42,285 nucleotides of DNA from Planctomycetales bacterium (GCA_027449865.1 DAIDKV010000192.1:1-42285), one strand, 5' to 3'; shown: positions 15,649 through 24,372, counted from the stretch's first letter. Notes: generated by a model from the sequence alone, not told the origin. A program made the numbers and translations.

Positions 15649-17040
15649 ATGGCGAGGGATAATGCGGCGATCCGGCGCGTCGATGAATACCTGGCGGCCC
15701 ACCGAGACGCCTTCGAGCGGCAGCTTGTGGACTTGCTCCGGGTGCCGAGCGTGAGCGCGCAGCCGGACCACGATCCAGAGACCCGGCGCGCCGCGGAGAT
15801 GGTCCGCGACGACTTCAAGGCCATGGGAATCGAGTCGAGGCTGGTGGAGACGGCCCGTCATCCGATTGTCGAGGCCGAGTGGCTCGGGGCGCCGGGGCTT
15901 CCGACGCTTCTGGTCTACGGGCATTACGATGTCCAACCGGCCGAGCCGCTGGAGCCCTGGAATTCGCCGCCGTTCGAGCCGACGGTTCGCAACGGCAACC
16001 TCTACGCCCGTGGCGCGACCGACGACAAGGGCCAGATGCTCACCCATCTGAAGGCGGCGGAGGCGTGGCTGAAGACCGCCGGCCGGCTCCCGCTCAACGT
16101 CCGGTTCCTGATCGAGGGCGAGGAAGAGGTTGGTGGCGCGGGGCTGGAAAAGTACGTTGCCGAGAACGCCGACCGGCTCCGATGCGACTTCGCCGTCATC
16201 TCCGACACCAGTCAGTTCGCGCCCGGAATGCCGGCGATCACCTATGGACTGAAGGGGCTCGCCTATTTCGAGCTGCTGGTCCAGGGGGCCGATCGCGACC
16301 TTCATTCCGGGACGTTCGGCGGCGCGGTTGCCAACCCGATCAACGCCCTTTGCTCGATCCTGGCGAGTCTCAAGGGGCTGGACGGACGAATCCAGATCGA
16401 GGGGTTTTATGATGCGGTTCGGCCGCTCGAAGACTGGGAGCGGGCGGAGTTTGCCCGGCTTCCGTTCTCGGAGGAGGCGTTCCGCGCGGATCTGCACGTC
16501 GACTCGCTGTTTGGTGAGGAGGGTTACACAACCCTGGAGCGGAAGTGGGCACGCCCGACCTGCGACATCAACGGAATCTTCGGCGGTTACGCGGGACCGG
16601 GCCCGAAAACGGTGCTGCCCTGCAAGGCGGGCGCGAAGCTGAGCTTCCGGCTGGTTCCCGACCAGGACCCTCGGATCGTCGATGGGCTTTTTCGCGAGCA
16701 CGTCGCGCGGGTTTGCCCGCCAGGCGTTACCTATGAGATCATCACTCACCATGGCGCTCCGGCGGTCCTCGTCGATGTCGATACGCCCGCGGTCCGGGCG
16801 GCGACGCGAGCCGTCGAGTCGGGGTTTGGGACAAGGCCCGTTCTGATGCGCGAGGGGGGCTCGATCCCGGTGGTCGGGCTCATCAAGAAGCATCTGGGGG
16901 TGGATACCCTTCTGCTCGGTTGGGGCCAGAATGATGATAATCTCCACGGGCCCAACGAGAAGTTTTCGCTTGCCGACTTCCACCGAGGAATCCGGTCGGC
17001 CGCTCATCTACTCGCCGAGTTGGCCGCGGAATCGGAATAA
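15649..17040 (+). CDS. M20 family metallopeptidase (dipeptidase, CNDP/PM20-like)
   Basis: A 463-residue zinc dipeptidase of the M20 clan. The ATG at 15649 is preferred over the upstream ATG at 15589 because homology-like sequence begins with the helix ARDNAAIRRVDEYLAAHRDAFERQLVDLLRVPSVS and AGGA lies about 11 nt before it. Metal ligands are present: His in LVYGHYDVQP (near 95), the bridging Asp in GATDDKGQ, the catalytic Glu pair in EGEEEVGG, Asp in VISDTSQ, and a C-terminal His in DDNLHGPNEKF. The lid/dimerisation domain sits between about 215 and 375. It is cytoplasmic, with no signal peptide, and should hydrolyse dipeptides or N-acyl amino acids. serS follows 82 nt later on the same strand, with a 7-bp hairpin at 17064-17085 between them. 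Confidence 0.95.
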   Translation: MARDNAAIRRVDEYLAAHRDAFERQLVDLLRVPSVSAQPDHDPETRRAAEMVRDDFKAMGIESRLVETARHPIVEAEWLGAPGLPTLLVYGHYDVQPAEPLEPWNSPPFEPTVRNGNLYARGATDDKGQMLTHLKAAEAWLKTAGRLPLNVRFLIEGEEEVGGAGLEKYVAENADRLRCDFAVISDTSQFAPGMPAITYGLKGLAYFELLVQGADRDLHSGTFGGAVANPINALCSILASLKGLDGRIQIEGFYDAVRPLEDWERAEFARLPFSEEAFRADLHVDSLFGEEGYTTLERKWARPTCDINGIFGGYAGPGPKTVLPCKAGAKLSFRLVPDQDPRIVDGLFREHVARVCPPGVTYEIITHHGAPAVLVDVDTPAVRAATRAVESGFGTRPVLMREGGSIPVVGLIKKHLGVDTLLLGWGQNDDNLHGPNEKFSLADFHRGIRSAAHLLAELAAESE

Positions 17041-17121
17041 CCAGTACCGGCAGACCGGCGGCTGGCACCGAGTCTTCCCGGTGCCTCTTCCGGTTCTGTC
17101 GTGGTCTCTAAGGGACGACCG

Positions 17122-18414
17122 ATGCTCGACCTGAAATTTGTGATGGCCAACGCCGAGGCCGTCAAGCAGAACTGCCGAGACCGCAACGCGCCGCCCGACA
17201 CCATCGACGACGTCGACCGCGTCGTCGAGCTGGAGACCGAGCGCAAGGGCCTTCTCCAGTTGGTCGAGGACGTTCGGCGACGTCAGAACGAGGTGGCGCA
17301 GTCAACCGGCCGAGAGAAGGACGCCACGAAGCGATCGGCGCTGATCGACGAGGGGAAGCGGCTGAAATCCGAGGTCGCCGAGCAGGAGGAGCGTCTCCGA
17401 TCGCTGGAGGCCGAGCTGACGCAGCGGCTCAAGAGGATTCCGAACCTCACCCACCCCGATGCGCCGAGGGGCCTCACCGAGGACGAAAGCCGCGAGCTTC
17501 GGAAGGTCGGCACGCCCCGGGCCTTCGACTTCAAGCCGAAGGACCACGTCGAGCTGGGCAAGGAACTCGACCTGATCGACTTCGAGACTGGTGGCAAGGT
17601 CAGTGGGACGGGCTTCTACTTCCTCAAGAACGACGCGGTGCTGCTGGATCTCGCCCTTCAGCAGTTTGCCGTCCGGAAACTGGTCGCGTCCGGCTTCACG
17701 CCGATCATCACGCCCGACCTGGCGCGGAACAGTATCCTCGAAGGGATCGGGTTCACGCCCCGCGGCGAGGAGACGCAGGTTTACTCGATCGAGGATACGG
17801 ATCTGAGCCTCGTCGGCACGGCCGAGATCACCCTGGGCGGGATGCACGCCGACGACATCCTCGAAGAGGCCGACCTGCCGATTCGGTATGTTGGGCTTTC
17901 CCATTGCTTCCGGACGGAGGCGGGAGCCGCCGGCCGGGCAAGTCGCGGTTTGTATCGCGTCCACCAGTTCACCAAGGTCGAGATGTTTGCCTTCAGCACT
18001 CCCGAGACCTCGGGCACGATCCACGCGGAAATGCTCGCGATTGAGGAAGACATCTTCCAGTCACTCGGCATCCCGTATCGGGTTCTGGATATCTGCACAG
18101 GCGACCTTGGCGGGCCGGCTTACCGGAAGTTCGACATTGAAGCCTGGATGCCGGGCCGGGGCGAGAGCGGCGAATATGGCGAGGTGACCAGCACCTCGGA
18201 TTGCACCGATTTTCAATCGCGGCGGCTGAATATTCGATATCGGCCCGCCGGCCAGAAGGGGACGCGGTTTGTTCACACGCTCAACGGAACGGCCATCGCC
18301 CTGAGCCGAACGCTGATCGCCGTTCTGGAGAACTACCAGCGAGCCGACGGCCGGATCGACGTTCCGGAAGTTCTGCGGCCGATCATCGGCAAGGACGTCC
18401 TCGGGCCCTCCTGA
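17122..18414 (+). CDS. serS: seryl-tRNA synthetase
   Basis: A 430-residue class II aminoacyl-tRNA synthetase that charges tRNA-Ser with serine. The N-terminal 110 residues form the long two-helix coiled-coil arm that grips the tRNA variable loop. The catalytic core has the serine-site motif VGTAEITL (TxE), motif 2 (CFRTEAGAAGRASRGLYRVHQFTKVEMF) and motif 3 (NGTAIALSRTLIAVLENYQ), all complete. The ATG at 17122 is chosen over the GTG at 17101 because bacterial SerRS proteins begin with M-L-D-x-[KR], as MLDLKFV does here, and AAGGGA lies 7 nt upstream. Length and motifs are normal. It is a housekeeping gene, which marks this part of the window as chromosomal core. Confidence 0.98.
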   Translation: MLDLKFVMANAEAVKQNCRDRNAPPDTIDDVDRVVELETERKGLLQLVEDVRRRQNEVAQSTGREKDATKRSALIDEGKRLKSEVAEQEERLRSLEAELTQRLKRIPNLTHPDAPRGLTEDESRELRKVGTPRAFDFKPKDHVELGKELDLIDFETGGKVSGTGFYFLKNDAVLLDLALQQFAVRKLVASGFTPIITPDLARNSILEGIGFTPRGEETQVYSIEDTDLSLVGTAEITLGGMHADDILEEADLPIRYVGLSHCFRTEAGAAGRASRGLYRVHQFTKVEMFAFSTPETSGTIHAEMLAIEEDIFQSLGIPYRVLDICTGDLGGPAYRKFDIEAWMPGRGESGEYGEVTSTSDCTDFQSRRLNIRYRPAGQKGTRFVHTLNGTAIALSRTLIAVLENYQRADGRIDVPEVLRPIIGKDVLGPS

Positions 18415-18467
18415 TCCCAGGGGATTCTTCCCCCACAGCGCGGCCGAGCCGCATCCCATCAGAACGG

Positions 18468-18700
18468 ATTCATTACAGAGTCACAGAGGGGACAGAGAAA
18501 AATAACTTTATACTAGATTGTACAAAGATAAGATTGTGCGGGGCGTACAAGATTCTCAAAGTTAGTACAGAGGGGACAGAGTACGGCCAGGGAAAGAGGT
18601 TGAATTGAGAATCTTGAGCGTGTCCATAAGTTTTCCGATTCCCGGAAGCAAGAATTCTCCTGATTTCCTCTCTGTGCCCTCAGTGTCCTCTGTGGTGAAT
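18468..18700. repeat. MITE-like intergenic element with imperfect terminal inverted repeats
   Basis: About 233 bp of AT-richer DNA fills the serS-mgtE gap. The left end ATTCATTACAGAG matches the reverse complement of the right end, ATTCACCACAGAG, at 11 of 13 positions. Both arms continue into ACAGAG/GGACA-rich sequence. The 15-mer ACAGAGGGGACAGAG occurs exactly at 18483-18497 and again at 18567-18581. Inside, CAAGATTCTCAA (18548-18559) and TTGAGAATCTTG (18605-18616) are a perfect 12-bp inverted repeat that would form a hairpin with a 45-nt loop. Similar ACAGAGGACACAGAG-type intergenic repeats are, as I recall, widespread in bacterial genomes. It encodes no protein, so mobilisation would need a transposase elsewhere. 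No target-site duplication could be assigned. Confidence 0.65.
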
Positions 18701-18759
18701 CCTCCTTTGTCCTTCCGGGTGGGTCATCCGGGCGAATCGACGGCAGACGGGGGTGCCCG

Positions 18760-20142
18760 GTGCGACATCCGCTTCTGATTCCCGACCTCCGCGAGTTGAT
18801 CCGCGACGGGGAGCTCGGCGGACTGCGCGACTACCTCAGCGAACACCATCCCGGGCGTGTCGCCGAGTTGATTGAGGACCTGGAGGACGACGAGGGCGAC
18901 GCCCTTTTTCGGGTGCTTCCCGCGCGCAACCGTGCTGAGGTGCTGAGTTATCTTGAGTCCAACCGTCAGGTGAAGCTTGTCGAGGTGATGCCCGCGCCCG
19001 AGGCCGCCGAGCTCCTTCACGTGATGTCGCATGACGAGCGGGCCGACCTGGTCAACCGCCTCGATGAGGAGGTTCTCGATCCGGTCTTCCCCTACCTGGC
19101 GCAGGCCGAGCGTGAAGACATCCGCCGGCTCGCCAGTTACGAGCCCGGCACGGCTGGTGCCGCGATGACGACCGACTACGTGACGCTCCCGCCCCACATC
19201 ACGGTTCGTGATGCCTTCGACCGTCTTCGACGCGAGGCGCCCGACCGCGAGACGATTTATTACTGCTACGTCGTCGATCACAAGCGCCGGCTGATTGGAT
19301 TTGTCTCACTGAAGCGGCTGATTCTCTCGCGTCGCTCCGCGGTGATCGAGGATATCATGCAGCGTGAGGTGATCTCCGCCCGGGTCGATGAGGACCAGGA
19401 AAAGGTGGCCCGGCAGATTGACAAGTACGACCTGCTCGCCATCCCGGTCCTCGACGCCAGCGACCAGCTCGTGGGGATTATCACCCACGACGATGCGATG
19501 GACATTCTCCGCCAGGAGCAGACCGAGGACATCCTCGCCTTCGGCGGTGTCTCGCGCGATTCCGAGGCCAACGAGGAAAGCTACTGGACGAGCCGGATCG
19601 TCGAGGCGGTCCGGCGTCGGATCGGGTGGCTGCTCCTGCTTTTCATCGCGGGGACGCTCACCAGCCGCGTCTCGAAGTTCTTCCACGGTGTGACGCCCGA
19701 TCTTCGCGACCTGGAGATTTATGTTCCCCTGATGATCGGAACCGGAGGCAACGCCGGGAGCCAGACGGTTGGGACGATCATCCGGGCGCTGGCGCTTGGC
19801 GAGATCCAGGGCGCTGATGGTCCCCGCGTCCTTTTGCGAGAGTGGCTCACCGGGCTGCTCCTGGGTATCCTGCTCGGCGGGATCGGCTTCATCTACATCG
19901 ACGCGATCCACCGGAGCGCTCCGTTCGCCGCGGTCATCGCCCTGGCGATCCTTTTTATTTGCATGTGGTCGAACATCGTCGGAGCGATGGTGCCGATCCT
20001 GGCCCGCCGGTTTGGGATCGATCCGGCCGTGATCTCGGCTCCGCTGATCAGCACGCTGGTCGACGCGACAGGACTGGTGATCTACTATTCCGTCGCCATC
20101 CTGATCCTCGGCAAGCTAGCTGGCGGTGGCGTGATCCCGTAA
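18760..20142 (+). CDS. mgtE: magnesium transporter MgtE
   Basis: A 460-residue MgtE channel. The cytosolic MgtE_N superhelical domain spans about residues 15-130 (VAELIEDLEDDEGDALFRVLP, ADLVNRLDEEV). A pair of CBS domains (about 135-260) senses Mg2+ (TDYVTLPPHITVRDAFDRL; IPVLDASDQLVGIITHDDAMDIL). A connecting helix leads to five membrane helices from about 285 to 455 (IGWLLLLFIAGTL; LMIGTGGNAGSQTVGTIIRALALGEI). GGNAGSQ lies in the conserved region of the pore domain, whose Asp ligand near the last helix is also present (STLVDATGLVIYYS). The start is taken as GTG 18760 (GGGGGTG upstream); no in-frame ATG occurs near the natural N-terminus. The gene ends 21 nt from the convergent membrane-protein gene. 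Confidence 0.95.
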   Translation: MRHPLLIPDLRELIRDGELGGLRDYLSEHHPGRVAELIEDLEDDEGDALFRVLPARNRAEVLSYLESNRQVKLVEVMPAPEAAELLHVMSHDERADLVNRLDEEVLDPVFPYLAQAEREDIRRLASYEPGTAGAAMTTDYVTLPPHITVRDAFDRLRREAPDRETIYYCYVVDHKRRLIGFVSLKRLILSRRSAVIEDIMQREVISARVDEDQEKVARQIDKYDLLAIPVLDASDQLVGIITHDDAMDILRQEQTEDILAFGGVSRDSEANEESYWTSRIVEAVRRRIGWLLLLFIAGTLTSRVSKFFHGVTPDLRDLEIYVPLMIGTGGNAGSQTVGTIIRALALGEIQGADGPRVLLREWLTGLLLGILLGGIGFIYIDAIHRSAPFAAVIALAILFICMWSNIVGAMVPILARRFGIDPAVISAPLISTLVDATGLVIYYSVAILILGKLAGGGVIP

Positions 20143-20158
20143 GCCGGCTCGGTCCGGC
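20143..20158. terminator. weak hairpin between convergent genes
   Basis: GCCGG and CCGGC form a 5-bp stem with a 6-nt loop immediately after the mgtE stop, in the 21-nt gap to the convergent gene ending at 20164. There is no T-run on either strand, so the call rests on position and symmetry. Confidence 0.3.
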
Positions 20159-20163
20159 CCTGG

Positions 20164-21096
20164 TCACGAGTTGGCGTAGATGCGGCCATCCCGTCGCGAC
20201 GAGGCCCATCGGGGCCGTCGACGGAACCAGTGCAGCTCGGCCGCGTGGGCGTGGTAGGTGAGGCCGACCATCCGCATCACGACCATCCCCCCGTAAAACA
20301 GGAAGAACCAGAACGCCCAGATGGCGATGGCCTCGGCCCACATCGTTGGGATCTGAAAGAGCAGCGCCCAGAGCCCCACGCCGACGGTCACCAGCACGAT
20401 CGCCGAGATCAGAGCGGCGCGAAGGTAATCCCAGCCGATCCGAACGATCGCCGTGACGACCGTCACCGGGTTCGCGGCGATCAGGTTATCGTGGAGAAGC
20501 GATGCGGCCAGCGCCATCTGCGCGTAGCCGACCCCGATCACGATCAGCCCGAGGAAGACCGACCAGTCGAGCGGCCCCATGTCGATCCGATGCCAGTAGA
20601 AAAAAGCCAAAGGCCCGCCCCCGATCGCGGCGCCGAAGAGGCCGGCCCAGACCCATCGAACGATTCCCTCGGAGATGTCGCTGGGATGCCATTCGGGCCA
20701 TCGGGGGTGATCGTTCTCGCCCAGCGAACTGGAGACCAGGACATGTCCGAGGAACAAAAGCGCGTAGCCGAACGACATCAGGAAGCTAAAGATCATCGGC
20801 AGCATGATCGGGACGATCAGGAGCCCAAGCGCCCAGTCGGCCCGGGTCATCGGCGAGAGGTAGGAGATGACATCATAGACGGGGAGCGAGAGCACCCACA
20901 TGATGGGCGGAAGGAAGACGAGCAATCCTAGACCTGGTCCATCCTTCAACGGATAGGCGAGGCATTCGCCCAGTCCGGGAGCGGTCCGCGGATGCCGCCA
21001 CTTCGAGGCGCTCCACGATTCATCGTACTCGATCCTGGGAACCACTCGCAGGGCGGCGGCGGCGTCCGGGTCGTACCAGCGCTTGGGTCGGGACAT
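20164..21096 (-). CDS. multi-pass membrane protein of unknown function (DUF4013-like)
   Basis: A 310-residue protein with a polar N-terminal 55 residues (MSRPKRWYDPDAAAALRVVP...) and about six hydrophobic helices: near 57-75 (GLLVFLPPIMWVLSLPVY), 90-125, 155-170, 180-200, 225-245 and 250-275. The N-terminal motif with LAYPLKDGPGLGLLVFLP resembles the opening of DUF4013-type membrane proteins common in planctomycetes, but the match is by eye. There are no catalytic motifs. The loop ENDHPRWPEWHPSDISEG is tryptophan- and proline-rich, as in related membrane proteins that accompany planctomycete export or stress genes. It is followed by no partner gene, and its neighbours (mgtE, blaI) give no functional hint. 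Confidence 0.8.
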   Translation of the reverse strand: MSRPKRWYDPDAAAALRVVPRIEYDESWSASKWRHPRTAPGLGECLAYPLKDGPGLGLLVFLPPIMWVLSLPVYDVISYLSPMTRADWALGLLIVPIMLPMIFSFLMSFGYALLFLGHVLVSSSLGENDHPRWPEWHPSDISEGIVRWVWAGLFGAAIGGGPLAFFYWHRIDMGPLDWSVFLGLIVIGVGYAQMALAASLLHDNLIAANPVTVVTAIVRIGWDYLRAALISAIVLVTVGVGLWALLFQIPTMWAEAIAIWAFWFFLFYGGMVVMRMVGLTYHAHAAELHWFRRRPRWASSRRDGRIYANS

Positions 21097-21235
21097 GTTT
21101 CCTTCGATGGCTTCGCGACGATCGTCACGAAGCCACCCCCCCAGACCGGCCGCGGGTCGGGCCCCGCATCAAGATTGAGTCTTCGGTCACCGCCGACGGA
21201 GCACGGCCCGCCGGCGGCGGGGGACTTCACAATCG

Positions 21236-21297
21236 GCAGACGTGGCGTTCCGTCTGCACTGATTCTTACGGAGAGAGGCCCTCGGGGCAAGCCCCGA
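21236..21297 (-). terminator. two hairpins downstream of blaI, possible terminator
   Basis: Two stems lie within the 217-nt gap after blaI: TCGGGGC/GCCCCGA (21282-21297), whose effective loop is about 4 nt, and GCAGACG/CGTCTGC with an 8-nt loop (21236-21257). Neither has a good T-run. They may end blaI transcription. Confidence 0.35.
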
Positions 21298-21313
21298 CGC
21301 ACCGCGACTCCGC

Positions 21314-21718
21314 TCAACGATCTTTCTTCCGACCCTTGTCACCCATCATCTGATCGAGAACCGAGCGGACTTCCTTCGCCTGGTCCGGGTCCAGCGGGTG
21401 CGACTTCAACAGGTGGAGCACCAGCAAGCCCGGTTCCCCCTGGTAAAGCTTGTCGACCAGACTGTTCACTCGCTTCTGCCGGACCTCCTGCCCGGAGATC
21501 ACCGGCTTGTACACGAACGCCAGCTCACGACGGTCGCTGGTCACCAGCCCCTTGGATTCGAGGCGATCGAGCAGCGTCGCCACGGTGGCATAGGACCATT
21601 GTCGTCCGGCGGCGCGCAGAGTCTCCAGCGCCTCGCGGACTGTAGCCTGGCCGAGGTCCCACAGGACCTTCAGCACATCGAGTTCCGAATCGGGTATGGT
21701 AGGAGGACGTTTGGCCAT
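21314..21718 (-). CDS. BlaI/MecI/CopY-family transcriptional repressor
   Basis: A 134-residue winged-helix repressor. Residues 1-80 match the Penicillinase_R domain: IPDSELDVLKVLWDLGQATVREALETL, then the recognition helix region WSYATVATLLDRLESKGLV, and the wing with FVYKPVIS. The rest is the helical dimerisation part (LVDKLYQGEPGLLVLHLLKS), ending in a basic tail. Classical BlaI proteins are inactivated by a BlaR1/MecR1 (M56) sensor protease, but no such gene lies next to this one, so its signal is unknown. A promoter with an operator-like dyad, resembling the ACAnnTGT cores this family binds, lies about 150 nt upstream at 21869-21897, suggesting autoregulation. The nearby GAP1-N2 gene diverges from it and might share control. 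Confidence 0.92.
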   Translation of the reverse strand: MAKRPPTIPDSELDVLKVLWDLGQATVREALETLRAAGRQWSYATVATLLDRLESKGLVTSDRRELAFVYKPVISGQEVRQKRVNSLVDKLYQGEPGLLVLHLLKSHPLDPDQAKEVRSVLDQMMGDKGRKKDR

Positions 21719-21868
21719 CGGCGGTCGTCTCGTCGTTAAGACCAGGGATACTCCCGATCCTCATCGACCCTCGTCTCTCGCGGCGTTCGTCGATCGGATG
21801 GATGGACGCGCGACGGACGGAGCGCACGGCCCGGATCGCGCTCATGGCGGGAGTCTTTCGACGGATGT

Positions 21869-21897
21869 ATCCTAAGACAGTTGTCTAACAAGGTCAA
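21869..21897 (-). promoter_or_regulatory. blaI promoter with BlaI-type operator in the spacer
   Basis: The minus strand reads TTGACC (21892-21897), a 17-nt spacer, then TAGGAT (21869-21874). Within the spacer and overlapping the -10 is TTAGACAACTGTCTTA (21873-21888), a near-perfect dyad with core AGACAnnTGTCT. The ACAnnTGT core is the kind bound by BlaI, MecI and CopY repressors. Binding here would block RNA polymerase, so BlaI autoregulation is likely. Confidence 0.7.
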
Positions 21898-21950
21898 GAG
21901 TTCTGACAAACGATTCGCGATCCCACGGGCTTAACCGGAGAGCTTACCGC

Positions 21951-21960
21951 GGGGTAGACT
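21951..21960 (+). promoter_or_regulatory. candidate -10 region for the GAP1-N2 gene
   Basis: GGGGTAGACT lies 75 nt before the ATG at 22035. TTAACC (21931-21936) at 18 nt spacing is a weak possible -35. The same decamer occurs at 13442-13451 and, with one change, at 28358-28367. Confidence 0.35.
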
Positions 21961-22034
21961 CATTTTGCGGAAGCCCTGGGGGGCGATCGCGATCTGGTAC
22001 GAGGCGGGCCCTGGCGTGGCCCGATCGGGGTGGT

Positions 22035-24356
22035 ATGAGCCAGGAGTTGCATTATACCTCGGCCCCGCGCGGGCTACGGCCGGGCAGTCGGGGCTTCGGG
22101 ATGGTGGCGGCCACCGTCGGGCTCTCCGATTCGATGGCCGACCGGCTGGAGGCGCTGAGTGCCTACCGGTCCGTTTATCCACCCGGCGATCCCTCCGAGC
22201 GGCTCAACCCGATCGCGTATCATCACGTCCGACTCTCGATCGGCGGCATGATTCACGATGTTCTCTCGCGAATCGGCCCGGCCGGTCTGGATTACTCGGG
22301 GCGTCCTAACAAGTATGCCCATCACGTGGTTCTCGATCCCGACGAGCATCCCGAGGCAGGTCCGGCCTGGCTGCTGGCGCGGCCGGAATTTCTTTGCGAG
22401 ACCTGGGAGGGAGAGCCCCGGATCTTTCCGAACGGAGTGGGCGTTCCCCGGGGCGACCGCCCGCCCGATGTCGCCCGACGCTGGGAGGCGCAGGTCGGCG
22501 ACGCGGGATGGGCGGGTGTGCTCGCGGGCTCTTTTCTGGACGACCCCCGACGGCCGGTCTTCCTGGTCTTCCGTCCGGGGATCGAGCTACTCCCGCTTTT
22601 CGTCGAGGCGATCGCGCTTCTGCCCGTCGCGCGGAGGTGGGACGTCGAGTTCACCACCTATCTGACGAGTCTGCCACCCGGTGTCTCGTGCCACTGGCGG
22701 GGCGTGCTGGACGGCTCGCCCGAGCTGAAGGCCGCTCGCGGACTCCCCAACGCGATGATCCTCGACCTCGTTCGGCCGCCCGGCCAGGCGCCAGGTGGCC
22801 GACTCGTCCACCTGGCCCGGACTGGTCAGATGCCCGAGGTCGAGGAGTCGGCCGCCTGGGTCAACGGCTTCACCCCAACCCGCGCGATCACTGCTGGCCC
22901 GCCGCCGAGGCTCCGTCCGACCTCAACGGCCGCGAGCCACGAAAGCCTGCCTGATCTGGCTGCTCAGCTTGCCGGGGAGGTCTCGCTCCTTGGCGGCGAG
23001 TCGATTCGCCGGCCCCGCGCTCGCCGATGGAGCGCCCCCCTCGCGATCACGGCTACCCTGCTGGTGATTGGAGGGGTCGTCGCGCTCTCGGTCTCGACCG
23101 ACCTCCGGCGCGGGATGGGGCTGGAGAAACCCGGCTCTGTTGTTGAGAAGGTGGCTCGGCCGGCGTCTCCACCCGCGCCGCTCGCACCCCGTCCGGTCGC
23201 GCCGATCGAGATTGTCACGCCGCCGACACCGAGCGTTCCCGAAGATACTGGGCTTTCCGCCGCGGTCGTCGTCAACCCGGCGCCCCGGGGTCCGGCCGCT
23301 CCGATTTTGCTTGCCTTCGCGCCACCCGAGGTCCCGCGGTCGACGCTCGGCAATCCGACGCGCCAGGACCGGACGATTCCGCTCCTGGAAGAGACCACTG
23401 ACCGGATTGAGATTCGCAACGGCCCTGGCTTCGTCCTCTCACCAGTCTCTGGCGTGGCGCATGCCTTCGATGTCGCCACGAGGACGGGGAGCGGTCTGGG
23501 TGGCGGCGTTGCGATCGCCCGGCTCACTCGCGACGACCCGCGCGGTTGGCGGTTCGAGTGGACCCCCGCGGCACGAGCCCGGTCGAGCCCGGTTGAAGCT
23601 TTGAAGGACGCTCTCCTCGTATTCGAGAGTCGCGAGGGCCGCTCGATTCGGGTCCTTCTCCGCGGGATCCCGATCGACCGACCGGATCCGCTTGAAGTCT
23701 GGAAGGACCAGCGCATCCTGACAGAACGGCTGGATGCGCGGACAAAATCGGTCAACTGGGCTGGAGATCCCGACCCCGTAGAGGGGAGCCGGTGGAAGCT
23801 CCGTATCCTTCGCTGGAAGCTGACGATCACGCAGGTCGCCCCCCCGAAGGATCGCACCCCGATTGAGCAGGTGATCGAGCCAGCTCCGGTCAACGGCGAG
23901 CCAGCCGCGAACGATGGTCCATCGATGGAGGTGGATCTTGTCCCGGGCGAGGTCGTCGTGAAGATCGCCATCAATCCCGACCGACCCGGGCGGATCGACG
24001 TTCGGATCGATCCCGACGCCCAGCGGATCTCGGTCGGTCGCGAGGATCGGGACACCCAATGGCAGAATTTCACCGCCCGAACGCCCTCGAAGGACGACGG
24101 TTCGAGCCAGGATCCACTTGCCTTCCGCCAGGCAGAGCTACATAGGATGCTCGAGGCGAAAAAGCCGAATCCGGACGCGATCAAAACGCTGCGTAAAGAG
24201 CTGACGGCTCTCCATCGGATCACCGGCATCCGACGGACCGAAACCTTGCTGGCCGGGCGGTCGAGGGCCATTCTCAGTGCGGTGATCGGGCTGGATATCG
24301 ACGGAATCGGTATCCTGGAGGTTCTGAGGACCGGAGAATTCGCGCGCTCTCGGTGA
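22035..24356 (+). CDS. GAP1-N2 domain protein with a transmembrane segment (GTPase-associated conflict-system family)
   Basis: A 773-residue protein. Residues 1-275 match, from memory, the GAP1-N2 domain (GTPase-associated protein 1, N-terminal type 2): opening SQELHYTSAPRGLRPGSRGFG, then NPIAYHHVRLSIGG, LDYSGRPNKYAHHVVLD and GPAWLLARPEF. Such proteins were described in predicted NTP-dependent biological conflict systems, usually beside TRAFAC GTPases. A single membrane helix at about 334-353 is followed by a Pro-rich linker and a roughly 350-residue domain of beta character (FVLSPVSGVAHAFDVATRTG...), ending in a helical stretch. I do not see the usual GAP1-M or GAP1-C regions, and no GTPase gene lies nearby. 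The next gene starts 16 nt after the stop, behind GAGGGG, so the two are surely co-transcribed. Function is unknown; a membrane-tethered adaptor is an inference. Confidence 0.8.
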   Translation: MSQELHYTSAPRGLRPGSRGFGMVAATVGLSDSMADRLEALSAYRSVYPPGDPSERLNPIAYHHVRLSIGGMIHDVLSRIGPAGLDYSGRPNKYAHHVVLDPDEHPEAGPAWLLARPEFLCETWEGEPRIFPNGVGVPRGDRPPDVARRWEAQVGDAGWAGVLAGSFLDDPRRPVFLVFRPGIELLPLFVEAIALLPVARRWDVEFTTYLTSLPPGVSCHWRGVLDGSPELKAARGLPNAMILDLVRPPGQAPGGRLVHLARTGQMPEVEESAAWVNGFTPTRAITAGPPPRLRPTSTAASHESLPDLAAQLAGEVSLLGGESIRRPRARRWSAPLAITATLLVIGGVVALSVSTDLRRGMGLEKPGSVVEKVARPASPPAPLAPRPVAPIEIVTPPTPSVPEDTGLSAAVVVNPAPRGPAAPILLAFAPPEVPRSTLGNPTRQDRTIPLLEETTDRIEIRNGPGFVLSPVSGVAHAFDVATRTGSGLGGGVAIARLTRDDPRGWRFEWTPAARARSSPVEALKDALLVFESREGRSIRVLLRGIPIDRPDPLEVWKDQRILTERLDARTKSVNWAGDPDPVEGSRWKLRILRWKLTITQVAPPKDRTPIEQVIEPAPVNGEPAANDGPSMEVDLVPGEVVVKIAINPDRPGRIDVRIDPDAQRISVGREDRDTQWQNFTARTPSKDDGSSQDPLAFRQAELHRMLEAKKPNPDAIKTLRKELTALHRITGIRRTETLLAGRSRAILSAVIGLDIDGIGILEVLRTGEFARSR

Positions 24357-24372
24357 GGGGTCGACCCGGACG

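Larger units (their letters stand above)
21719..22034. other. 316-nt divergent control interval between blaI and the GAP1-N2 gene
   Basis: No gene is seen. The interval holds the blaI promoter/operator (21869-21897) and a plus-strand -10-like GGGGTAGACT (21951-21960). The blaI transcript would carry a leader of about 145 nt. Confidence 0.6.

Noticed and set aside
17064-17085. Hairpin GGCACCG/CGGTGCC between the M20 peptidase and serS
   Set aside because: The stem is only 7 bp and the tail is not T-rich. It may be a weak attenuator, but evidence is too thin to call.
21525-21845. Minus-strand frame of 106 codons starting upstream of blaI, considered a leader peptide
   Set aside because: It overlaps blaI in another frame, has no good ribosome site and no plausible protein character.
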